Below, one piece after another: positions 16,446 to 25,900 of a stretch of 64,000 nucleotides of DNA (positions are counted from its first letter, which is position 1; every line of letters begins with the position of its first letter). The notes under the pieces are model-generated. The model made no database searches, was not told the origin of the DNA, and saw only the letters and a program-made list of their open reading frames with translations. Source of the DNA: CAYSRM01 sp964475205 (GTDB taxonomy: Bacteria > Verrucomicrobiota > Kiritimatiellia > UBA8416 > CAYSRM01); NCBI GenBank assembly GCA_964475205.1, contig CAYYVQ010000002.1, forward strand, positions 55,302 through 119,301, in the 5' to 3' direction. The position numbers and the translations under genes were made by a program.

Positions 16446-16835
16446 TTACTTCTCCCCGGCGCTTTGTGCCGTTTTGGAAGGCTCGCCCAAGGCTTCCGGC
16501 TTCTTGTCATCATCCAGAATAACCGTAATATGGCTTGTCCTTCTGCGTATTACACTCACCATTCCCCTGGCCCTGGGCCAGTACCTTGTAAAAAAAGGTC
16601 CCGCATCAACTATCACATTCTTCACCCTGAGGCTCGAAAGCGATAGCTGCGCATTATTCTCTGCGTTGGCAATCGCAGACCTCAATGTCTTGCCGATCAA
16701 TTTAGCGGCCTTCCTTTTGTTAAAGTCTGTCAGCTTTAACGCGTCCGAAACCGAACAACCCTTCAGTTTTCTGGACAGATCCCGAGCCTTGCTCGGCGAC
16801 ATCCTTACATGCCTGGATTTTGCTGTTACTTCCAT
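16446..16835 (-). CDS. rplV: 50S ribosomal protein L22
   Basis: The 129-residue protein has a beta-hairpin that lines the exit tunnel. Conserved parts are RHVRMSPSKARDLSRKLKGCSVSDAL, KTLRSAIANAENNAQLSLSSLRV and the hairpin/tail GPFFTRYWPRARGMVSVIRRRTSHITVIL. About 17 residues extend past the usual end. It follows rpsS by 12 bases. Confidence 0.97.
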   Translation of the reverse strand: MEVTAKSRHVRMSPSKARDLSRKLKGCSVSDALKLTDFNKRKAAKLIGKTLRSAIANAENNAQLSLSSLRVKNVIVDAGPFFTRYWPRARGMVSVIRRRTSHITVILDDDKKPEALGEPSKTAQSAGEK

Positions 16836-16847
16836 AATTCCCCAATA

Positions 16848-17132
16848 CTACTTAAGCGACACAGTCTTATCCGTATGCGTACCGTGTTTACGAAATGTGC
16901 GCGTCGGGGCAAATTCGCCAAGGCGGTGCCCCACCATATTCTCCGTTACAAAAATCGAAATATGCTGTCTTCCGTTATGAATCGCAAAGGTGTGCCCGAC
17001 AAATTCCGGCGCTATCATCGACCGCCGGGACCACGTCTTAATGGGACGTTTTGCTCCCGACCGCTCCATCTTCTCAACCTTCTTCAACAATTTTTCGTCA
17101 ACAAAAGGTCCTTTCTTTATTGAGCGCGCCAT
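16848..17132 (-). CDS. rpsS: 30S ribosomal protein S19
   Basis: The 94-residue head protein forms a complex with S13. It contains MARSIKKGPFVDEKLLKKVEKM, TWSRRSMIAPEFVGHTFAIHNGRQHISIFVTENMVGHRLGEFAPTRTFRKH. It matches family length and order (rplB, rpsS, rplV). Confidence 0.97.
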   Translation of the reverse strand: MARSIKKGPFVDEKLLKKVEKMERSGAKRPIKTWSRRSMIAPEFVGHTFAIHNGRQHISIFVTENMVGHRLGEFAPTRTFRKHGTHTDKTVSLK

Positions 17133-17134
17133 AT

Positions 17135-17959
17135 CTACTTTCTCCTCTTAACAATAAACTTGTTCGACGTCTTGCTTCTCTTCCGGGTCTTCCCGCTCTT
17201 GGCCAGCTTGCCCCAGGGCGATACAGGATGTCCTCCGCCTGAGCTCCGCCCTTCGCCGCCGCCCATCGGATGGTCCACCGGATTCATCACTACCCCCCTG
17301 ACAGTGGGCCTGACTCCCCTCCATCTCTTCCTGCCTGCCTTGCCGTCGCTTAATGTGCCGTGCTCGGGATTGCCAACCCGTCCGATGGTTGCAAAACACT
17401 TTGTGTTTATAAGCCTAACCTCGCCGGAAGGCAACTTGAGATTTGCAAAATTTCCTTCCCGGGACATAAGTTGCGCAGATCCCCCTGCCCCGCGAGCCAG
17501 CTTTCCGCCCTTGCCGGGCACAAGCTCAATATTATGCACAAACGTTCCCATCGGAATATTCGCCAGCGCAAGGGCATTGCCACGCCTGGGTTCAGCTTTC
17601 TCGCCTGACATTACTTCCTCGCCAACTTTTATTCCCAGGGGAGCAAGTATATACCGCTTCTCTCCATCAGCATACTGTAGCAGGGCAATATTTGCGGACC
17701 GCCCCGGATCATATTCAATGGAAGCAACTTTTGCCGGTATGTCAGCCTTGTCTCTCCTGAAATCTATAATCCTGTACTTTTTCTTGTGCCCGCCGCCCCG
17801 ATGCCTCGTGCTGATCCGGCCGGATGAACTCCTGCCTGCATGATTTCCAGAGCTCTCCACAAGCGACCTTTCCGGTTCAGTCCGCGTTATCTCGGTAAAC
17901 TCGGACACCGTCGCAAATCTACGCCCTGGGCTTGTCGGTTTGTATTTCTTTATAGCCAT
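17135..17959 (-). CDS. rplB: 50S ribosomal protein L2
   Basis: The 274-residue protein is one of the most conserved proteins of the peptidyl-transferase region. It begins MAIKKYKPTSPGRRFATVSEF and has RHRGGGHKKKYRIIDFRRDK, PLGIKVGEEVMSG and the essential VRGVVMNPVDHPMGGGEGRSSGG loop containing the catalytic-centre-proximal His. The frame stays open upstream, but ATG 17959 lies nine bases after rplW and gives the canonical length. Confidence 0.98.
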   Translation of the reverse strand: MAIKKYKPTSPGRRFATVSEFTEITRTEPERSLVESSGNHAGRSSSGRISTRHRGGGHKKKYRIIDFRRDKADIPAKVASIEYDPGRSANIALLQYADGEKRYILAPLGIKVGEEVMSGEKAEPRRGNALALANIPMGTFVHNIELVPGKGGKLARGAGGSAQLMSREGNFANLKLPSGEVRLINTKCFATIGRVGNPEHGTLSDGKAGRKRWRGVRPTVRGVVMNPVDHPMGGGEGRSSGGGHPVSPWGKLAKSGKTRKRSKTSNKFIVKRRK

Positions 17960-17967
17960 AATTTCAC

Positions 17968-18252
17968 CTACGTTAAATCTATTGTGTCGCCTTCCTTGAG
18001 GGTTACAATTGCGCGCTTCCAATCGGATCTCTTTCCATACTTGGCCGTTCGCTCCCTCTTCCTCTTGCCGCTGTAATTGCACGTGTTGACCGACAGAACA
18101 GACACTCCAAACTGCCGCTCAATAGCACTGCGAATCTCAACCTTGTTCGCCTGCGGCGCCACCCTCAGCATATACTTGTTGCCGTGCTCAGCGAGTACCG
18201 CGCCTTTTTCGGTTACCTGCAAACTCAATATCACAGAGAGCGGATCCTTCAT
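17968..18252 (-). CDS. rplW: 50S ribosomal protein L23
   Basis: The 94-residue protein is the tunnel-exit docking site for trigger factor. It contains VILSLQVTEKGAVLAEHGNKYMLRVAPQANKVEIRSAIERQFGVSVLSVNTCNYSGKRKRERTAKYGKRSDWKRAIVTLKEGDTIDL. It overlaps rplD by four bases, so it is probably translationally coupled. Confidence 0.96.
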   Translation of the reverse strand: MKDPLSVILSLQVTEKGAVLAEHGNKYMLRVAPQANKVEIRSAIERQFGVSVLSVNTCNYSGKRKRERTAKYGKRSDWKRAIVTLKEGDTIDLT

Positions 18253-18902
18253 TTCTTCTCCCCCTCGGCTCCTGTTTCGCCGCCAGCCCGTCTTTTCAGA
18301 ATATCCATTGCTTCCTGCGTGGCAATCAGCAAAGGACTTTCAATAATATCAAAAGTGCTGACATCATCGGCACTTGCCAGGCGCACTCCGCGCAGGTTGC
18401 CTACGGCCTTCTTTAATCCATGATTCCCGCCGGTTGCCACAATTAAAGCCTTCTCGCCTACCTGGAGGGTTTTTAGCAGACCGGTGATGTTTCGCGTTTT
18501 CATTTCCAGTCCGCTGAGCTTGTCAATAATTTTGACCCGGTCTGAAGATATCCTTTCGCTCAATATCCGCCTGAAAGCAAGAGCCGCAACCTTCTTGTTG
18601 ACCTTCAGCTTCCGGATTCCAGGCTTCGGGCCGAACGCAACCGCGCCGCCGCGCCACAGCGGAGACTGCTTGTAGCCAGCGCGCGCCCGGCCAAGGCCCT
18701 TCTGACGCCATGGTTTTTTGTTGCTACCGGCCACCTCACCCTTGCTTAATGTGGATGCGGTCCCGGCACGGCACGCGGTACGGTGCGCCACCACTACATC
18801 TCTCACGGCCTGCGCGCCCTTCTGCAGTTCCAGCAGCTCGTCAGGCCATCCGTATTCTCCAACGGACTCTCCAGCCGTATTGAATATTTTTACTGCGCTC
18901 AT
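18249..18902 (-). CDS. rplD: 50S ribosomal protein L4
   Basis: The 217-residue protein has an extended loop that reaches into the exit tunnel and autoregulates the S10 operon in E. coli. It has RTACRAGTASTLSKGEVAGSNKKPWRQKGLGRARAGYKQSPLWRGGAVAFGPKPG, which is the loop region, and typical globular segments. It overlaps both rplC upstream and rplW downstream by four bases. Confidence 0.97.
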   Translation of the reverse strand: MSAVKIFNTAGESVGEYGWPDELLELQKGAQAVRDVVVAHRTACRAGTASTLSKGEVAGSNKKPWRQKGLGRARAGYKQSPLWRGGAVAFGPKPGIRKLKVNKKVAALAFRRILSERISSDRVKIIDKLSGLEMKTRNITGLLKTLQVGEKALIVATGGNHGLKKAVGNLRGVRLASADDVSTFDIIESPLLIATQEAMDILKRRAGGETGAEGEKK

Positions 18903-19537
18903 TTGCGCTCACCCTTCTTTAACGATTTTTTAACCAGCACCATTCCGCCGGCGCTCCCGGGAATCGCTCCTTCAACAAGAAGGATATCGTCTTCCACTCG
19001 AATTCCAACAACCCGCAAATTCTGCTGGGTTACCTTTCGGCTCCCCATATGGCCGGGCATCTTCTTGCCCTTCGCTACCCTGGCGGGATACGCGCACTGT
19101 CCTATGGCGCCCGGCTTCCTTTTTGCCCCTGCGCCATGGCTCATTCGGCCTCCGCCAAAACCATGTCGTTTCATGGCCCCCTGGAAACCGCGTCCCTTGG
19201 ACACACCCGTCACATCAACAAAACCTACTCCCTCAAAAAGATCAACACGAACCATGTCCCCTTCGTTGTGCTCGTCGCCGCTTTCAAGGCGGAATTCCCT
19301 GAGCCATCGACACGGCGTCGCACCGATTTTCTTGAATTCCTTGAACGCCGGCCTCGTCAGCCTTTGCTCCTTTTGTTCCTGAAAACCGACCTTTACCGCG
19401 TTATAACCGTCGGTCTCAACGTTTTTCTTCTGAACCACTACGCACGGTCCGGCCTGTATGACTGTCACCGCAAGCTTGCGGCCGTCGCTGTCATACACCT
19501 GTGTCATCCCCAGTTTTTTTCCAATTAAGCCTTGCAT
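18899..19537 (-). CDS. rplC: 50S ribosomal protein L3
   Basis: The 212-residue protein binds near the peptidyl-transferase centre. It contains MQGLIGKKLGMTQVYDSDG, DVTGVSKGRGFQGAMKRHGFGGGRMSHGAGAKRKPGAIGQCAYPARVAKGKKMPGHMGSRKVTQQNLRVV, the conserved rRNA-binding core with the Gln that is methylated in E. coli. It starts five bases after rpsJ and overlaps rplD by four bases. Confidence 0.97.
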   Translation of the reverse strand: MQGLIGKKLGMTQVYDSDGRKLAVTVIQAGPCVVVQKKNVETDGYNAVKVGFQEQKEQRLTRPAFKEFKKIGATPCRWLREFRLESGDEHNEGDMVRVDLFEGVGFVDVTGVSKGRGFQGAMKRHGFGGGRMSHGAGAKRKPGAIGQCAYPARVAKGKKMPGHMGSRKVTQQNLRVVGIRVEDDILLVEGAIPGSAGGMVLVKKSLKKGERK

Positions 19538-19541
19538 ATCA

Positions 19542-19850
19542 TCAGATCTTTATCGTTATGTCAACGCCCGCAGGCAAATTAAGTTTCTTCAGCTCGTCCA
19601 CTGTCTTGGCAGTGGGATCAAGTATATCCAGTAATCTCTTGTGAACCCTCATTTCAAACTGGTCCATCGACTTTTTATCAACATGCGGGCTCCTGTTTAC
19701 GGTAAACTTCGTTATCCTCGTGGGAAGCGGCGTAGGCCCGACAACTTTTGCGCCAGTTCCCTTGGCAGTATCCAGTATGTCAGCGACCGCCTGATCAAGA
19801 AGCCCGTGATCATAGCCCTGCAGCTTTATCCTTATGCGTTGTCCGTTCAC
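19542..19850 (-). CDS. rpsJ: 30S ribosomal protein S10 / NusE
   Basis: The 102-residue protein is also the NusG partner NusE in transcription-translation coupling. It contains QRIRIKLQGYDHGLLDQAVADI, VGPTPLPTRITKFTVNRSPHVDKKSMDQFEMRVHKRLLDI and LPAGVDITIKI. It directly follows fusA (7-base gap); tuf, which often lies between the two, is instead near the start of the super-cluster. Confidence 0.97.
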   Translation of the reverse strand: MNGQRIRIKLQGYDHGLLDQAVADILDTAKGTGAKVVGPTPLPTRITKFTVNRSPHVDKKSMDQFEMRVHKRLLDILDPTAKTVDELKKLNLPAGVDITIKI

Positions 19851-19857
19851 TCTCCCC

Positions 19858-21993
19858 TCACTTCTCCAATAACTGCTTTTTTAATTCTTCAGGTACGATC
19901 TCAAACCTCTCGGGCTCCATGGTATAACTACCACGTCCCTTCGTCAGTGACCGAATCACCGTAGAGTACCCGAACATTTCGGCAAGGGGAACTGTCGCAT
20001 GAACAATCTGCATATCGCCCCTCGCCTCCATTTCGTTAACCTTGCCTCTGCGCCCGTTCAAGTCTCCAAGCACATCTCCGACAAAGTCCGCCGGCGCAAC
20101 AACCTCAAGAGACATTACCGGCTCCAGCAATTCAACCGTAGCGGCAGCGGCGGCGTCCCGCGTTGCCATTACCGCGGCTGACTGAAAAGCCAGTTCAGTC
20201 GAAGACTCTTCATCCACCTCAACGCCCGTTACCTTAACCATGGTGTCAATAATCGAACCGGCTCCAAGCGATCCGGTCGCCAGTCCATCCTTTATCCCCG
20301 AGCCTATGCTTTCCTTGAACTCCCGGGAAAGATCCCCGCCGGCCCGGGCAAATTCAACTTCATTCCCGGCCCCGCGCTCCCTGGGACCAACGGACACTTT
20401 CACTCCGGCAAATTGTCGCTTCCCGGCAATCTCCCGGTCAAAGACACAGGAACCGGTCCCCGTGGACATTACCGTCTCGTAGTAAGCCACAGCCGGTTTG
20501 CCTACAGTAGCTTCAACCTTGAATTCACGCAACATCCGGTCCTTAAGCACGTCAAGATGAAGCTCGCCCATGCCGCTTAAAATGGTCTGTCCCGTCTCAG
20601 GATCAACCTTTACCGAACATGTCGGGTCCTCCGAAGTCAATGCCGCCAAAGCCTCTTCAAGCTTATCCCTGTCTGACCTGCTCCTGGGTTCAACTGCCAT
20701 AAATATTACCGGCTCGGGAAATTTGATCCTCTCGAGCTCCACTTGCGCGTGTTCCGCACAAAGGCTGTCGCCTGTGGTGACTTCCTTAAGCCCGGCTATG
20801 CCGCCAATTTCTCCGGAATACAAGGCTTCCACATCCGTGCGCGTATCCGCGTGAAACATCACAAGCTTGGCTATGCGCTCGCGCTTTCCCGTCCTGGGAT
20901 TGAAAACGTTCTGGCCTTTCTTCAGGCCGCCGGAATAGACTCTAACAAAACCAACCCGTCCCATGTAAGGATCGGAAACTAGCTTGAAAACAAGAGCGCT
21001 CACCGGGGCGCTGTCATCCGGAACCCTGGTTTCCCGATCGCCCGTCTTAGGGTTCACGCCTTCCACTCTTTTCACATCAAGCGGCGAGGGAAGGTAGTCG
21101 GCTATGGCATCAAGCAGCCGCTGGATTCCTTTGTTCTTCAATGCCGATCCGCACAGCACGGGTATAAGAGAGTTATCGCTGACCGCGCGCCTGATTCCAG
21201 CTTTTATCACATCCGGCGTAAGGTCCACATTCCTGAGATATGCCTCCATTGTTTCCTCATCGACCTCGGCAAGCTTTTCCACAAGTTCCGCCCTTGCTTC
21301 TTCAGCCTCAGCCCGCAACTCGGCGGGAATCTCAACAGAGTTGACCCTGGCGCCAAGACTTTCCGTATCATACACCAGGGCTTTCATATCAATCAGGTCT
21401 ATTATTCCCCTGAACAGATCCTCAGATCCCCACGGAATCTGCACCGCAACCGCATTCGATCGGAGCCGGTTGCGAATATCCTTTACAACACGTTTGAAAT
21501 CCGCGCCCACCCTGTCCATTTTGTTTACAAAAGCCAGACGCGGAACCCCATATCGGTCAGCCTGCCTCCAGACTGTCTCGGACTGCGGTTGAACGCCGCC
21601 GACACCGCAGAACACACCAACGGCTCCATCGAGAACCCTCAACGAACGCTCTACCTCTACAGTGAAATCAACATGCCCCGGAGTATCAATAATATTAACC
21701 TGCTGATCGCGCCAGAAACAGGTAGTCGCCGCGCTGGTAATGGTTATTCCCCGCTCCTTCTCCTGGGACATCCAGTCCATTACCGTGGTTCCGTCATGCA
21801 CCTCTCCCATTTTGTGCACACGTCCGGCATAAAAAAGTATGCGCTCGGTGACAGTGGTCTTCCCGGCGTCTATATGCGCAACAATGCCGATATTTCTCAC
21901 CATCGGCAGACTACGCACCCTATCCGGCGCTTCCCGTCGAGCATCACCAGGCTGAGCTTTACTTTTCTTCTTCTGTTCCAAAACTGTTACCAT
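19858..21993 (-). CDS. fusA: Elongation factor G
   Basis: The 711-residue ribosomal translocase GTPase has G1 AHIDAGKTT, G3 DTPGHVDF and G4 NKMD motifs. Domain II, the domain IV region and the C-terminal fold with GRRGKVNEMEARGDMQIVHATVPLAEMFGYSTVIRSLTKGRGSYTMEPERFE are all present. The N-terminus before the G domain is about 25 residues longer than usual (EQKKKSKAQPGDARREAPDRV), a basic, probably unstructured extension. I chose ATG 21993 with a purine-rich GGGAAAAG upstream; an in-frame TTG at 22041 is possible. Confidence 0.97.
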   Translation of the reverse strand: MVTVLEQKKKSKAQPGDARREAPDRVRSLPMVRNIGIVAHIDAGKTTVTERILFYAGRVHKMGEVHDGTTVMDWMSQEKERGITITSAATTCFWRDQQVNIIDTPGHVDFTVEVERSLRVLDGAVGVFCGVGGVQPQSETVWRQADRYGVPRLAFVNKMDRVGADFKRVVKDIRNRLRSNAVAVQIPWGSEDLFRGIIDLIDMKALVYDTESLGARVNSVEIPAELRAEAEEARAELVEKLAEVDEETMEAYLRNVDLTPDVIKAGIRRAVSDNSLIPVLCGSALKNKGIQRLLDAIADYLPSPLDVKRVEGVNPKTGDRETRVPDDSAPVSALVFKLVSDPYMGRVGFVRVYSGGLKKGQNVFNPRTGKRERIAKLVMFHADTRTDVEALYSGEIGGIAGLKEVTTGDSLCAEHAQVELERIKFPEPVIFMAVEPRSRSDRDKLEEALAALTSEDPTCSVKVDPETGQTILSGMGELHLDVLKDRMLREFKVEATVGKPAVAYYETVMSTGTGSCVFDREIAGKRQFAGVKVSVGPRERGAGNEVEFARAGGDLSREFKESIGSGIKDGLATGSLGAGSIIDTMVKVTGVEVDEESSTELAFQSAAVMATRDAAAAATVELLEPVMSLEVVAPADFVGDVLGDLNGRRGKVNEMEARGDMQIVHATVPLAEMFGYSTVIRSLTKGRGSYTMEPERFEIVPEELKKQLLEK

Positions 21994-22055
21994 GTTCTTT
22001 TCCCGGAGCGTTGCTTGTCCTGTCCGGTTACTCCAATTCAACCAATTTCCTGAGC

Positions 22056-22526
22056 TTACCAGGCATAATGGGCAAAAGCCTTATTCGCCTGGGCCATCTT
22101 GTGCATGTCGTCGCGCTTCTTGACCGCTTCGCCCTGGTTCCTGTAGGCATTAATAATTTCCTGCGCCAGCGCCGACCGGGCGGTTCCGCCTTTCCTGCTG
22201 TTGGCAATGCCCACCAGCCACCTCAGAGCGAGGGCAAGCTGCCTGTTCCGGCTTACTTCCACAGGCACCTGGTAAGTCGCTCCGCCAACCCTGCGCGACC
22301 TGACTTCCACCCGTGGCTTGATGTTGTCAATGGCACGGACAAGAATCTCCATCTCATCCTGGTCCATCTTCTTCTGTATCTCGTCAAGAGCTCCGTACAC
22401 TATGCCCTCGGCAGTGCTCCTTTTCCCGCGTCGCATTATTGCGTTAATTATCTTCGTCACCAGTTCGCTGTTGAATTTCGGGTCAGGCTGCGAAACTCTT
22501 TTATCTGCCCTGCGTCGTCTTGCCAT
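22056..22526 (-). CDS. rpsG: 30S ribosomal protein S7
   Basis: The 156-residue 16S rRNA 3'-domain organiser is the feedback regulator of the str operon in E. coli. It starts MARRRRADKRVSQPDPKFNSELVTKIINAIMRRGKRSTAE and includes VEVRSRRVGGATYQVPVEVSRNRQLALALRWLVGIA. The normal family length is conserved and it lies between rpsL and fusA. Confidence 0.97.
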   Translation of the reverse strand: MARRRRADKRVSQPDPKFNSELVTKIINAIMRRGKRSTAEGIVYGALDEIQKKMDQDEMEILVRAIDNIKPRVEVRSRRVGGATYQVPVEVSRNRQLALALRWLVGIANSRKGGTARSALAQEIINAYRNQGEAVKKRDDMHKMAQANKAFAHYAW

Positions 22527-22541
22527 TGCGATCTCCGTATC

Positions 22542-22913
22542 CTATTTCTCTTTCTTCGCTCCGTACTTGGACCGGCCCCTCTTGCGCCCATCTACACCGA
22601 GAGTATCCAGTGAGCCGCGTACAATGTGATACCTAACTCCGGGCAAATCCGCTACTCGCCCGCCTCTTACCAACACCACGCTATGCTCCTGAAGATTATG
22701 CCCTACACCAGGTATGTAAGCAGACACCTCATACCCGGAAGTCAAACGCACACGCGCAACCTTGCGCAAAGCCGAATTAGGTTTCTTCGGAGTCTGAGTC
22801 TTTACCGCAACACAAACCCCGCGTCTTTGCGGGCTCTTCGAAAGCGCAGGCGACTTGCTTTTCTTCTTCGCCGCTGTTCGTCCTTTTCTAACTAACTGAT
22901 TTACTGTCGGCAT
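22542..22913 (-). CDS. rpsL: 30S ribosomal protein S12
   Basis: The 123-residue decoding-centre protein begins MPTVNQLVRKGR; an in-frame start eight codons upstream is unlikely. Lys42 and Lys43 of TPKKPNSALRK, the main streptomycin-sensitivity determinant region, are present. The second determinant region reads GGRVADLPGVRYH, so the Lys corresponding to E. coli Lys87/88 is Ala. The adjacent Asp that can carry the methylthio modification is retained. It opens the str section directly downstream of rpoC. Confidence 0.97.
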   Translation of the reverse strand: MPTVNQLVRKGRTAAKKKSKSPALSKSPQRRGVCVAVKTQTPKKPNSALRKVARVRLTSGYEVSAYIPGVGHNLQEHSVVLVRGGRVADLPGVRYHIVRGSLDTLGVDGRKRGRSKYGAKKEK

Positions 22914-22972
22914 ACTTTTTCCTCTATTCTGAAACAAAAACGCTGAACGTTACCACACCCTCTGCAATGATT

Positions 22973-25900
22973 TCAAGCTCCACTTAACAAATCCTGCAAT
23001 TTCTTTTCAGCTTCACTTTCCTTTTCTTCTTCAACAAACTCCTCTTCGGGCAAGGGCTCTCCGAGCGGCACAAGCTTTATATTCTTGTGCATGCCAAACC
23101 CGGTGCCGCCGGGTATCTGGTGACCCATTATCACGTTCTCCTTGAACCCTCTAAGCCGATCCTGCCTTCCAAGCGTCGCCGCGTCTGTTAACACTCGCGT
23201 GGTGTCCTGGAATGAAGCCGCCGAAATGAAGCTCTCGGTTTCAAGTGAAGCCTTGGTGATGCCAAGGAGCGCCGGGGTCGCTTCAGCGGGGCGTTTGCCT
23301 TCAGCCATCGCAGCCTCATTCACTCTCAGAAATCTCCTCTTGGCCACCTGGTCGCCCCAAAGGAATTCAGTGTCGCCCGGATTCGTAATCCTGACCTTGG
23401 ACAGCATCTGTTTAACAATCACTTCAATATGCTTGTCGTTAATTTCGACCCCCTGAAGCCGGTAAACCTGCTGGACCTCGTTTACAAGGTGCTCCTGCAA
23501 CTCCTGCGGGCCGCAAACTTCCAGTATCTCCTGGGGCACTATCGGTCCCTCTGTAAGCTGCTGGCCTTTCTCCACGTGGTCGCCTTTAAACACAACAATG
23601 TGCTTGCCCATCGGTATAAGGTGCTCTTCGGTTGCTCCGGTCGCTTCGTCACGGATAACCAGGCAACGCCGGCCCCTTTGATTCGCCCCGAAATCAACGG
23701 TTCCCTCGATCTTTGCAATTTCCGCAGCGTCTTTCGGCCGCCTTGCTTCAAACAGCTCGGCCACCCTGGGCAAACCCCCGGTAATATCCTTGGTTTTCAA
23801 TTCCTTTCGCGGCGTCTTGGCCAGAATAGTTCCCGAAGTGACCTCTTCGCCCTCTTTTACCATTACATGGGCCCCGGCCGGTATGCTGTAGTATCCAAGA
23901 ACCTCCTGGTCTTCTACGGATTTCACAACTATCTGCGGATGTATGTCTTCCTTTGTTTCCAAGACCACGGTTCCGCTAAGGCCGGTAGCGTCATCAATCT
24001 CCTGCTTTACAGAAACGTTTTCCACAAAATCGTGGAAACTTATTGCGCCGTCCTGTTCGGCAAGAATAGGCAGACTGTACGGATCCCAGGCGGCAAGCTT
24101 CGATTTCTTTTCAATCCAACCGCGATCTTCAACCATGATAACCGCGCCCATGGGCACGGAATACCGCTCCAGCTCATGGCCGGATTCATTGTGGACTGTT
24201 ATGCTTCCATTCTTATTAAGCACAACATTGTCGCCGGCCTTGTTGCGAACCACGCGAAGATCCCTGTACTGCACATATCCGCCGTTCTTGGTTACGATCT
24301 CGGGTTGCTTGAATACAGAGCTGGCCGTCCCGCCTATATGGAAGGTACGCATGGTAAGCTGTGTGCCCGGCTCTCCGATCGACTGGGCGGCAATAATCCC
24401 CACAGCTGTTCCAAGCTCAACAGGCTTTCCGTTCGCCAGGTCCCTGCCGTAACACTTGGCGCAGACCCCGTGGTCGGCTTCACATGTAAGCACACTCCTT
24501 ATCCGCACAGTGTCTATGCCGACTTCAACAATCTCCTCAGCTTTTTCTTCGTCAATTTCGCCTCCGGCGCTAACAAGCACGCTGCCGCTGATCGGATCTT
24601 CAATATCCCTGACGGCCGTTCTGCCGATCAGCCGGTTCTTCAAGGGAACAAGCTCTTCGTCTCCTTCGGTAATAGCCTTGACCTCAATGCCGTTGATAGT
24701 GTTGCAATCCTGTTCGGCAATCATAACATCCTGGGCCACATCAACCAGCTTGCGGGTCAGGTAACCTGCGTCTGCAGTTTTCAACGCCGTATCCGCCAAC
24801 CCTTTTCTGGCACCGTGAGTGCTGATAAAATATTCAAGCACACTCAGTCCTTCGCGGAAGTTCGCGGTAATCGGTCTTTCGATAATCTCGCCGGACGGCT
24901 TGGCCATCAGCCCGCGCATTCCAGCCAACTGCCTGATCTGCTGCCGGCTTCCCCGCGCCTTGGAATCAACCATCATAAAAACAGGATTGGTCTCGTCGCT
25001 GCCCTCGTTCTCCTCGATAGAAGAGTACATGGCGCTTGATATGTCTTCAGTGGCCTGCGTCCATATATCCACTATCTTGTTGTAACGCTCACCAAATGTT
25101 ATAACACCCTGCCTGTACTGCTTGTCCACATCCACAGCCTGCTTCCTGGCGCTGGCTACAATGCCTTCCTTTTCTTTCGGTATCCGCAGGTCCTGCATGC
25201 CGATAGAGGCCCCGGCAAGGGTTGCCTGGGTAAACCCAAGCTCTTTAAGGTCGTCCAGCACCCTCACCGTTCTTTGCTGCCCGGTAAGGTGATGACAATT
25301 CCAGATCATGTCCTGCAGCATGCTTTTGTCAACAAGGTCATTCACAAATCCAAGCATATCGGGCCAGATTTCATTGAAATACACCCTGCCCACTGTGGTG
25401 GTTATCACCCGGTTTTCCCGGTCCCCGTATAACGTCTCCCGTTCAAAATCAGGATTCCTGAACCGTATTCGCTGGTGAGTTTTTACATCCGCCTCCCTGT
25501 ACGCCATCCTCACCTCGTTGACATCGTTAAACAGCGGGAGATGCTCGATGTCTTTCTCCTCCGTACGAGTAAACATTTTCTGCTTGTAGTCCTGAGAATG
25601 CGAAGTCAGGTAATATATCCCCAGAGCTATGTCCTGGGTTGGAGTCATTATTGATCTTCCGCTGGAGGGCGAAAAGATGCTGTTGGTAGACATCATCAGC
25701 AACTTGGATTCAAGTTGGGCCTCTATGGACAGAGGAACATGAACAGCCATCTGGTCGCCATCGAAGTCAGCGTTATAGGCGGTACAGACAAGGGGATGCA
25801 CCTGTATGGCTTCACCTTCAACAAGCACAGGCTCGAAAGACTGGATACTCAACCTGTGCAACGTGGGCGCTCTATTGAGCATAACTGTCTTGTCACGGGT

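Noticed and set aside
23429..25039. 536-codon open frame on the plus strand opposite rpoC
   Set aside because: It lies wholly antisense to the highly conserved rpoC and its translation has no recognisable domain; long antisense frames are expected over GC-rich conserved genes.
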